Source of the DNA: Cliona cf. orientalis
Taxonomy: Eukaryota > Porifera > Demospongiae > Clionaida > Clionaidae
DNA length: 64,000 bases
NCBI GenBank assembly: GCA_963930775.1
Contig: OZ005696.1
Location: 9,416,980 to 9,480,979 of the forward strand
Reading direction: 5' to 3'
Both the position numbers and the translations under genes were made by a program. This document shows, piece after piece, positions 54,301-64,000 of this stretch (positions are counted from its first letter, which is position 1; every line of letters starts with the position of its first letter). Below the pieces are notes generated by a model that saw only the letters and a list, made by a program, of their open reading frames with translations, ran no database searches and was not told the DNA's origin.

Positions 54301-57300
54301 GTCAGATTAGCTAATACAAATGGCTGATTGATTAAAGAGTGTAACTGGGTACAACTGAGTGTAACTGGGGTGAGTGGGTTCTTGTAGCTGCCTGAAGATT
54401 TGTAAGTGCTTACTTCCGATAGTGAGGCGAAAGCTTCTCCTCTCAGTTCGTCCAGAGGTGGTGTTCACTACACAAGTGTAGTTCCCTCCATCGCAGTAGC
54501 TCAGCTGGCGATTGACCCCAATTTGAAGCACAGTGGTCCCATTCCCATAATGCCCCTCACGGAAATTTGTGCTCACGATGCCAACCTTTGTTCCGTTGGA
54601 AAAGTACCAGTCGATTGTTGTGATGTTGGGGTCGTTGCTGGTAGTGCAATGAACTTCAAAACCATAGTTGTAAGTTTGACGTATCACTTTGTCTAATTCA
54701 TTGCCATAGACACCGAAGCCAACAATCAATGGGTCATGCACTGCATTCAAAATGAGAAGAGACAGTTAAAACTCCATTATTGCTCATATTTTCATCTAAA
54801 TCTTCTATAGAAAGCTCATGAAATGTATTCTCAAGATTTGGGGGGCTAAAATTAATAATACTTAGCTAGCTTACACAGAGTAATAGCAGTGAGGTGGATA
54901 CTTCTTGGCCCATCAGCCACAGTATAGGCGAGTACGCTGAAGGTGTACGGAGTTGCTCGCTGCAGCCCCGTGACGACGTAGCCCAGAGTAGTATTGTCGG
55001 GGATGGTGATGTTCCTAACGCTCATGCCTCTGCTCAGGACAAATAGCCGGTAGCCACGGATGAAGCCATTGCGAAGACTGGTTGCTGGCAGCTCCCACGT
55101 TGCCTCTATGGCGGTAGTGTTTATTGCCACCAGATCGAAAGAAGTTGGGGGGCCGGTGGGTGCTAAAAAAGTTTAGGGGGGGAGGGATAATTTCCAGTAG
55201 CTATGTAGCCATTTACAATCATTATGAATAATTGATAATTGGAGAGAGAATGTACCTGTTTCCATAGTTGTAACATTAATTTCATTAGAGCGCTCTCCGT
55301 ATATATTAGTATAGCAATAGGAGTATCTCATTCGAGGTTGAATGGATATTGTGTATTCCTGGTCGAATTGGAGGTTCGGAAGTGTGTACTGCGTCCGGGT
55401 GCTGGATAAGGTGACAGTTGAACTCAACTGTGATCCTCTAGTTGATTGGTAGCTGTATCGAAGTAGGAGATTAGAGGAGGATGTTCCTCTTGGGAATGAG
55501 TGTCGCTGAAAAAAGTATAATAATTATATCTACCTTACCGTAAAGGAAATAGCCTACAGAACTTACACTCCAGCTGACAGTGATCGACGTGTGAGCTACA
55601 TTTGTTACTCTGAGGTTTTTCACAGCAGGAAGGCCTAGGTAAAAAGAGCAATAATAATGACCGAGGTTAGTTATGAAGATCAATGCCAAATAGAACTACT
55701 AATGAAAGTATTCATTACAGCTAGCTGTAGCTAAGCATATACGTACCATTGGGTCTGCAGACCACTCCAACGTCATCAAAGTGAGAACAATAGCTGAGCC
55801 CCCAACCTCGGTGACTGCAGTCCTCGATCACTTCGTCTCCCGCAGAACAATCCAAGTAGTTCAACCAGACCGTCCCTGTAGTAGTGATCAACAGCAAGTT
55901 AATCTCAGTGGCTAATATAATATACATGGGGCACCTCAGCAACATAGCTAGGGGGGAGGGATGATAATTTCCAGTGGCTATGTACCTGTTCCTCTTCCAT
56001 ATCGAGAGTTTGGAACTACGCACAAAGCTCCCTGCGTGAAATTCAGAGCCTGACATATGATATTTGCCTCAGGTGTTGAGAATGAGTTGTCACAGACGGT
56101 GCCCCACTGGCCATTGTAGTACACCTCCACTCGTCCCAGAAAGTCCACTCCAGGGTACGGGGAGACTAGTCTGGTTGGGATTGTGGAGCGTCTGACTGTG
56201 GCAGTGTGTGTATATTATATGTTTGCAGAGAACTAGCTGAATAAACCTCTAATAATAATATTACAGCCTTATCTCCAAATCGTCACCAATAAAAGTGGGC
56301 ATTGGCCAGGGAATGAAGCTAAGTAGTCAGCAAGCAAGGATTGGCTATAAATATTATATTCACACTGTATTATACTCACATGATGCATTTGTTTGAAACA
56401 CCTCAGGGTCAGAGAAGTTGCCATAGATGTAGTTAGAACAAGATGTATACCGCATTTCAACTCTGGCTTTAATGGAGTACTGTGTGTCTCGAGAGAGGGA
56501 GTTGATGGTGAACATCACGTTCGTATCGTTATCAGATGAAGGATAAACAAACTGTGTGCTGTAATAACTCCTCGTCACTGGCCGATATTGTACGTAGAAA
56601 CGGAGACCTTGGACTATCTCTGGAAGCTCTGGAATCTGCACACATGCATAATAATTATCGGAGACTGACAGTATTCGATATAAAAATCACCTCCAACGAA
56701 TTATTCAGTCACAGCATGTGACCACATGCTCTTGTGATAAAAAGCAGCAAATTCCGGTGGTTTGCATACCAATACAATAATCACGCCTATTGTAGTGACT
56801 ACATGTAATAGTATTATGGACTCCCCAGCCATGCTATGATCTGTTTTAGGCTTGTGTGGTATAATTATTATGTGTATAGCTAATAATATTATCATCATCT
56901 AAGATAAAAAAGGTGAATTCTTACCGTAAAATTAATTGTAAGAGTTGTTGTTCTTGAATCGACCAATTGAAAGTCATATGGTGTACCAATCTCTGAAGCT
57001 GAAAAAATAATCATTATTTACTGCGCTCCCAAAACAGCTAGCAGCTTACAGTTCACACATACAACTCCAGCATCATCTGTGCTGTGAATGCAATTGTGCA
57101 CCCCCCACCCTGGAAAGCTGCACTGATCTAAAGCATCCTCTGATCCTGAGCACTGTAGGTTGTCCATCCAGAATGGCACAGAGCTGACAGCTGATCCAAA
57201 ACGATTGGTAGTAACTGCACATACTGCATCATCATACCCAAACATCCTGCCAAAAAAATTATTTTTCGAGATTAATTTTATTGGCATAATTATCTGCACT

Positions 57301-58500
57301 GTCATAACAGTACAACACATCAATGAAGCTAAGTAGCTAGGCGCTTTTCTTACCGGCAAGCCACTTTTGCATCAGAATACGACCAGAAATCGCTACAGAC
57401 TGTACCCCAGGTCCCATTGTACATCACCTCGAAGCGACCACTATTGATATTCTCCTCCCCATTGATAAGACGAACGGCTTCGATATCAGTGTCAACATCC
57501 ATACTAATATCTATAATTATACATGCAGCAAATATTTCTTATTGTACTGATACAATATGGTCTTTCTAGAATCTGATAGAGTACATCAAGATAAGCAAGA
57601 TCTAGAGTACTTTCATAATTGTCAGCTCTAACAATAATAATACTACTCACTGCGTTCCACAATTGATTTGATTGTTGTTCCAGGTCGGCAGATTACTCCA
57701 GCGTCGTCACCGTGGTCACAGTAGTCATACCAGTAGGGAGATCTGTAGTAGCAATTGAGAATCCGAGACTCAGTTCCTGTGCAGCCAAACCGGCTGTAGT
57801 AGATGGAACCAAATCCACGTCCAAAATAGGCATTTGATCTTGCAATGGCTCCTGTATGCATTTGGAGTGACAGCTAATTTTTTGAAGCAGAAATGGCTAC
57901 AGATAATAATGACAAGCCCAATCAAATTTATACAGGTCTCTTCAGTTAGCTTCTCTATACTTGGAATGCCATTTTAACTTACTATAATGTAGTACATGTA
58001 GCTATAATATTATAGCTGTGTACCTTCATATGCAAATCCCAGCTGTCTGCAGACGACACCAGCATCAACGTTGCCCCAGCGAGAGTCACAGACTGTGCTC
58101 CAGGTTCCGGAGTATCTGCATATCTCCACACGACCTTCATGGGGACCACTGCCCCCCACAAGCCTCACATCACCAGTTGTGCATGACTGGCCTGCAAATT
58201 TTTGGCAATTAATGCTTTTAGTCATGTGCATACATGCATGCAGGATTGTGACTATATAATAATAATACTAGTGTATAATAGCTTAGGAGAATTGTTATTA
58301 TAGATATGAATAATTATTTTGTACATATAGTCTGCTCACTGCAAAATCCTTACCGATTGCAAGTGATGACTGGCTGATCAGCAGCGCAGCTGACACTATC
58401 AGCACGAGTCTCAGTTCAACTGCATGAAAAAAAAGACGATCATGCCACGACTGTCATAATTTTTGTCACAAAATGCCAGAGTGTTCGACTGCTTACACAT
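51334..58500 (-). CDS. Transmembrane SRCR-FN3-Ig adhesion receptor (receptor A)
   Basis: About 23 exons on the minus strand, near 1375 residues. The first coding exon is just ATGT at 58497-58500. The next (58354-58419) completes the signal peptide ([19 protein letters not shown]). Then, in order: SRCR1 (58024-58191, 57651-57851), SRCR2 (57354-57510, 57050-57246), FN3 (56925-56998, 56380-56635), SRCR3 (55986-56195, 55747-55876) and FN3 (55567-55634, 55256-55505). These are followed by FN3 (~54874-55162), an Ig domain with [11 protein letters not shown] (54414-54740) and FN3 (53957-54253). FN3 pairs follow at 53689-53876 with 52941-53100, and at 52768-52874 with 52480-52690. A membrane-proximal Cys domain (52350-52408, 51689-52287), Thr-rich stalk and one membrane span ([19 protein letters not shown]) come next. 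Tail exons are 51467-51514 and 51334-51394. Architecture suggests cell adhesion or recognition; the ligand is unknown. Confidence 0.85.
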
Positions 58501-59759
58501 ATTTTTCTGGTATGAAAAAGCCACAATCTTCGAATTATTTCTTGCTCGTAGAGTCTCCCTCACGCGCGCGCCGAAGTTTTATAGCATGGCAGCGATCGAA
58601 GGGCGGAAAGTTGCATGATCGGGAATCAGTTATGCGCATGCTCAATGTGGCTTCACTGTTGGTGACCTCACTCCCTCTCTCGTATAGCGTAGCAAAACGT
58701 AGCTAGCTCAAACATATTTAATATATAACAAAACCAGGTTCATGACGACACGCTGTGACGTCGCTGGTGTGAGTAAAATTAATGACCCACGGCTGTTTAT
58801 GTGGCTTGGCTTGGCTCAATCTTCAAAGCCTAGGATCAAACATTATTTTGCCCTGAAAAGTCCTGCGTGGCTCTCGCTAATTGCTCTTGTGTGACTCAGT
58901 GGGAAATTAACACAAGTGACTCCCACTCAAAAATTAAAAATTTTTGATGTTTTATAGCCCCAAGTGTGTAGGATATAGAGCTAATTTTGACATCTTGACC
59001 ACAGTGATAAATGCACTACTCTGAGAGAGGCCGGGGGTGTCCAACCTAACAATCTAGATTAATTATTGTGGTCTCTGATTATCAAATTAACATCCTCTTG
59101 TTGTGTTGATGCAGTGCCTACTCTGCAAAATCCCCCAGGGCCTGCATGAATTGACCAAGTAGGCATGCATGCAGCTGTCACAAATTCCCCATCCTGTATG
59201 TCTCATCACTTTTACATACCCATATCTTGGCACCGTGGCATAAAATTTAATAGTGCTACTGCCGCCCTGAGAGTTACTCTGCAGGATGGGAAAAGATAAC
59301 GATCTCTTTAAACAATGCAGTGCACTTTAGACTGACACAGTGACCGAAAGCAGGTTAACCACAATAATGATGCTGCGGCTGAGCCTGCCACGGCAGAGGA
59401 TGCATGCACATCCACGCACTGCATGCCGTACTCTTATCAGTGAAGTAGTGGTACGGTTCTTTCAATAATATTATTATAGTCTCAAAGAGCTAAGCTGAGA
59501 TCATATCATTCAGCCACAACCTAGAGTGGGTGGATAATAATATTTATTATTATTCTCGTGAGGATTACTATGAGGTTAATAAGGGGCCACTGTATTGCCC
59601 CCCCCCCCCCCGCCCCCAGCACCCCAATCCCTCTAAAATTTACAATTTTCATCATGCATGCACGCATCGATCAGTCTTTCTATATGCACACATGCAATTG
59701 AAATCCTAATGATTAAAAATTCAACAGTAATAGTATTATTATTAGTTCAGTTCAGAAGT
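58501..59759. promoter_or_regulatory. Region between receptor A start and receptor B stop
   Basis: About 1.26 kb. The part next to receptor A (58560-58760) is CpG-richer and contains an NRF-1-like site at 58633-58644, so it is the probable receptor A promoter. The rest is AT-rich with a poly(C) run at about 59600-59620 and the probable receptor B 3' UTR. No gene is seen. Confidence 0.5.
58633..58644. promoter_or_regulatory. NRF-1-like site TGCGCATGCTCA, receptor A promoter
   Basis: It lies about 135 bp upstream of the receptor A ATG. It is identical to the sites at 12245-12256 and 38344-38355. Confidence 0.55.
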
Positions 59760-62700
59760 TCACAGAGTGTATTCGTCTTTGCTGTCGTTATCACTGAACT
59801 CAAATTGAGTACTCTCTCTATTGCTAGAATAGTACGAAGAAAAAAACGTTGTTAGTTTATGCATGCACATGTACAGTTGTCAGTTGTATTGTAGCTATTC
59901 TTTACCTCATTGATGTTATGCTGCGACCACGAATCTGCCCTTCACTGTAGAAAATCATATTATACATGAAGAGAATTTTATAGTACAATGACTATTGCTA
60001 CAATACTACAGCACACTAGCTGATAGAGATCTACTAGCTGGCTTAAGCTTGCACTCTCCGCTCACCTCTTGTCACGTAGTGAGGTCTTCCACTTGACAAT
60101 GGTGACAATCAGCACCACTAGAAACACGACAATCAGTACAACAATCACCACTGCTAAGACCACACCACCGATCACGCCTGGCCTAACCACTGAAGCCTCT
60201 GCACCACCCACTGATACGTTCTCCGTAGTTGTACCAGATGCCGCAGTGGTGGTATCAGGTTCAGTAGTGGAAATAGATGCAGTGGAGGTAGAAATATCGG
60301 TAGTAGTTGGTGGTAGAGTAGTAGTAGCAGTTGAGGACGAGAGAGGGCAGTCAGGATCCCAGAGGGTGTCGAGTATGGTATTACAGTCGGGATCGATGTA
60401 GAGACGAGTGCTGGAAGAGACGCGAATGCTAGCAGCTCCACCCCTAACCCACGACTGGATGAGGGAGACAAGGTCCGTTGGACTGGAGGTTGTCGTGCCG
60501 ATGATCATGGCTCTGTAGACGATCTGATCGATGAGTCCACCACGGCAGCTGAATTCATCGTCGCGAATGTTGGCTGTTGTGAGTCGACACCTCGGACACA
60601 TGAGACTGAGCTCCTGTACTATTGCACTGCGGACACTCAATAACTTCTCTGTGATATTTCCACTAAAGGCCTAAAAGTAGTACAATTTAAAAAAAATAAT
60701 GTATGAGTGGCTCAAGGTTGCATACACTTACCAGATAGTTGTGGCAGTTGATAATCGGTGAAAGTCGCAGTTGAAAGTAGGCCAGACTATCTGCATAGTG
60801 AAAACATCACATATACCTTCACTACACATACACATAGCAAGCCTCTATCTATACCTTGGCTGGCTGAGTTTAGAACGGCTCCTGTGGTTGATACCTCCTC
60901 CCCTTTTCCCCGCGGAGTATCAGCAGACACCTTAATCGAATAACTTGTCCCAGGGATGAGCGGAGAGAGAGTGACCCTTGTACTGTTCACAGTAGCTTCT
61001 CCAGAATCCTCAAACTGGATCAGGTTTCCTCCGGGACTTCTCCATTCCACCATACCAGAGTAGGTGACCTGTACCAAAAAAAAAATCTATATAGTAACAG
61101 CTGAATCTAGATAAAAATATCAATTGGATAACAAAATCTATAGCTCAGTCTTGTGTGTCCCCATGCAGGCCCATTCCCAGGATTTTAATACTGTATGTTA
61201 ACCTGGAATGGGGCTCCATGCACTAGTTTACCATGAAGTTTGTGATGACAGTCCCAATAGGAGGAGGAGGATAGTTCCAGCTGACACTCAGGCTAGCATT
61301 GGTTTGGCCACTCACGTCAACATTTTCTGGTCTGGGAAGACCTGTGTGAACAATCGCATAGCGCTAGATTTTATAATGCATCTAAGTGACACACAACTAT
61401 ATTATAGCTAGCTATGGTCTCACCTGGTTCAGGTACGAATACAACTGTGTTGGTGGTAACAGTTGAGGGAGAGCCTTCGTTGACACTTGACCCGTACGTA
61501 GTGGCAGCACTCACTTGGAACTCGTAGGACACAGAATGCCTTGTGAGTGTGATGTTACCAGAAGTGGCAGAGCCTGAAAACACCTAAATAAAAAATTTAG
61601 TATATTAATACAGCTAATTATTGTGCTGACTAGCCCCCAGATTATTAGCTACCTGCATGACTAACCTTTTCGATTGCATTACTAGGTATTTGTCTCTTTC
61701 TCCTCTGCAGAGGTATGGTGAACGGGGTAGCGTAAACTGTGTACTGTGTGATGACTCCGTTGGATGTCGAAGGGCGCATCCAGCTCACCTCTACCAGGAG
61801 CGGCCTCACCAGCCGTGCAACAACATTACGTGGAGCGGAAGGAGCTATGAAAAATGATCAAAATAAAAAGAGATATACAGGTAATAGCTATGGCTAGCTC
61901 TGGTGCTCCTGGCTACAGGTACATGACTTGTAGCTATGTGAAATTTCACAAAGTCTTGTATACTTATCTGAGCCATCCCTACATGTATGGAGTCTACACT
62001 GACTCTATGATTGACTTTTTTACCTCTGGGAAGAGTTGCTATGTAGACATCTGAACTGTAAGAGCTAGACCATCCGTCTATGGCAGTTGCTTGAATGCTG
62101 AATCGATAGGTTGTGGTATACCTAAGTCCGATTACTTGGTAGCTCCTCTGGGCAGGGTTTGAAACAGTGACATAGGAGTAGCTGGAATAGTAGGACGATC
62201 TCCTGTAGCGGATCGTGAAGCTGCTAACTTCGTGTCCACCATTGCAGAAAGATTCACTCCAGGTGAGAGTAATAGTGTTACCTCCTCTTTTCGAATAGGT
62301 TGGTCTACTAGGCTGTGGAATTGAGCCTATAGGAAGTCAAATCATAATATCATGACTGATTATTAATCAGTGACTTACTGCCTATTTTAAGATGGAATGT
62401 TCGCCTCTCACTGCGACCAGAGGTGGTATTGACGACACAGGTGTACCGTCCTCCTTCACAGTAACTCAGCAAACCACGATAGACGCCAAGCTGAAGAACG
62501 GTGGTACCGTTGCTATACGACTGCACTCCGATGTTTGAGCTCCGTCTAACTTTAGTTCCATTGGCAAAGAACCACTCAACTGTCGTGTTAGGAGAACCTT
62601 CACGTGCAATGCAGTGGACACGGATTGGCCCACTATAGTAGCTCCTTGTGACCACATCCAAATTGTTGCCGTTGATTCCAAAGCCGGTAATAAGTGTCCG

Positions 62701-64000
62701 ATCATCTAAAATATTCAACACAGATTCAAATACTGAGTGGCATGGCAAAGATTATTAATAGATACATAATATTATCATACTATAGGTTTGAGTCTTACGT
62801 GTTCGAGTTACGGTGGTAAGGCGAATGCTTCTTGGCCCGTCCCCGGCGGCTGTGTAGGCCAAAATGCTGACGGTGTAGGCAGTTGCTGGCAGTAGCCCTC
62901 CAATGATGAAGGCCTGCGTGTTACTGTTATTTATGTTCATGGTCGTCTCTTCCCCTCCCCTAGCCTGGACGAACAGCTTGTAGCCTCGGATGATTCCATT
63001 TCTGACGTTGGCAGCTGGCAGCCCCCATAGCACCTCGATGGCGGTTTCGTTGATGGCCTCGATGTTGAATTGTGAAGGAGGTCCATCAGGTGCTATGAGA
63101 GTATGAGAGTACCGTACAGTATAAATAGCTAGCAACAGTTATCACACCACAGTACATTACTGTATATACATGCATGGGGAGAAAAGGAAATATTTCTAGG
63201 TTCTGATAATAGAGATCAGATTGATATATTAATTTGAAGAGAGACCATACTTAGTGGTCATAACTTTACCGCAATTAATACTTGTTGTTTTACCTGATTC
63301 CATTGTAGTAGCATTAACTTGGGGAGAAAATGGTCCAAGTATACTTGTGTATCTACATGAAGAATGTGTCATTTTTGGACGGATCGTAATGTTGTACTGT
63401 CGCTCAAAGAGGAGATTGTTCAGAGTGTACTGAGTCCGGCTGCCTGAATTGGAACTAAACGATCGCGAGCTCCATGATCCAGATCTGTAGCTGTAGAATA
63501 CGTCAAAGTGTGATGTTGAGATGCCACTGGGAAATGTGTATCTCTGAAATAAGTATATTATAATCATAGCCACTGACTGGTAGTTAGATTGAGATTATTG
63601 TATATTCATTTACCTCCCAATTAATTGTGATAGAGCTTGCAGATACAGATCGTACGGCAAGATTGCGTACGGGTGGAAAATCATCCTCACCTGAAGAAAC
63701 AAACAAACTTGATTAGTGTAACTAGCTGCAGAATTTTCTTACCAGGTCTACAGACCACTCCTACATCATCGTAATGGTTGCATCGATAACTGTAGCTTCC
63801 CCAGTTCAAGCGACTGCAGTCTTCCAGTATTTCATCTCTGGAGGAACATCCAATATTATCCAACCAGATTGGCCCTTAAAAATTCATTTTTATAAATTAT
63901 TCCTTGAAGAATAATAATATTATTATTAATGCAGACCAGTTCCTCGGCCGAATCTTGTCGTACAGATAGCGTCGGAGTAGCCTGCCATTCCACACACAAC
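59760..64000 (-). CDS. Transmembrane SRCR-FN3-Ig adhesion receptor (receptor B), partial: N-terminus beyond the right edge
   Basis: Visible exons on the minus strand, from the right edge: SRCR fragment (63937-64000, with GYSDAICTTRFGRGT), SRCR remainder (about 63743-63876, GPIWLDNIGCSSRDE), FN3 (63614-63692, 63295-63545) and FN3 (about 62799-63093). Then an Ig domain (about 62380-62706, [16 protein letters not shown]), FN3 (about 62023-62325), FN3 (about 61665-61850, 61425-61584) and FN3 (about 61232-61341, 60855-61068). The membrane-proximal domain follows (60732-60790, 60066-60670), with a Thr-rich stalk and a membrane span (VIGGVVLAVVIVVLIVVFLV), and two tail exons (59906-59944, 59760-59823). 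Domain order and exon layout match receptor A exactly over this stretch. The cytoplasmic tails differ: this one ends with an acidic EFSDNDSKDEYTL that could present a C-terminal PDZ-type ligand (YTL). It is probably a tandem duplicate of receptor A. Confidence 0.86.

Overview
The window looks like metazoan nuclear DNA, most likely from a sponge (demosponge). The genes have many short introns with GT-AG boundaries. They encode animal-type proteins: an OSBP-related protein, POM121-like nucleoporin, cyclin L, GPR143-like receptor, EMC1 and mitochondrial bL20m. The SRCR/FN3/Ig cell-surface receptors are of the kind sponges carry in large numbers. Base composition is AT-rich, the genes are tightly packed, and introns hold small inverted-repeat elements and purine/pyrimidine microsatellites. 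The species call is inference.

Layout from left to right. An OSBP-related protein (minus strand, C-terminus off the left edge) is divergent from a two-SRCR transmembrane protein (5375-~7080, plus). A soluble POM121-like FG nucleoporin (7472-12024, minus) is divergent from cyclin L (12569-16135, plus). Next come a secreted CILP-like protein (16466-18785, plus) and mitochondrial ribosomal protein L20 (19139-20139, minus). Two intronless, tandemly duplicated bacterial-type PLP decarboxylases follow (20500-22152 and 22475-24124, plus), then a GPR143-like GPCR (24382-27782, plus). A 14-exon protein with an N-terminal Cys motif, proline-rich and WH2-like segments, ankyrin-like repeats, BTB and a post-BTB region (28126-35530, minus) is divergent from a TauD/SyrP-like Fe(II)/2-oxoglutarate dioxygenase (35851-38254, plus). 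EMC1 (38423-49354, plus, 18 exons) has introns loaded with tandem repeats. The right end holds two paralogous head-to-tail SRCR-FN3-Ig transmembrane receptors (51334-58500, and 59760 to beyond the right edge, both minus).

The housekeeping genes share promoter features. Divergent or closely spaced starts carry copies of the palindrome TGCGCATGCGCA, the NRF-1/alpha-Pal core, or close variants. The two right-hand receptors share an apparently unnamed membrane-proximal domain and are the best candidates here for a lineage-specific adhesion or recognition system. The decarboxylase pair is the best candidate for horizontal acquisition, because it has no introns in an intron-rich region and the copies show gene-conversion-like identity.

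Exon boundaries were read by hand from splice signals and checked by phase, so treat individual boundaries as accurate to about 1-2 bases. Alignments, database searches and RNA evidence were not available.
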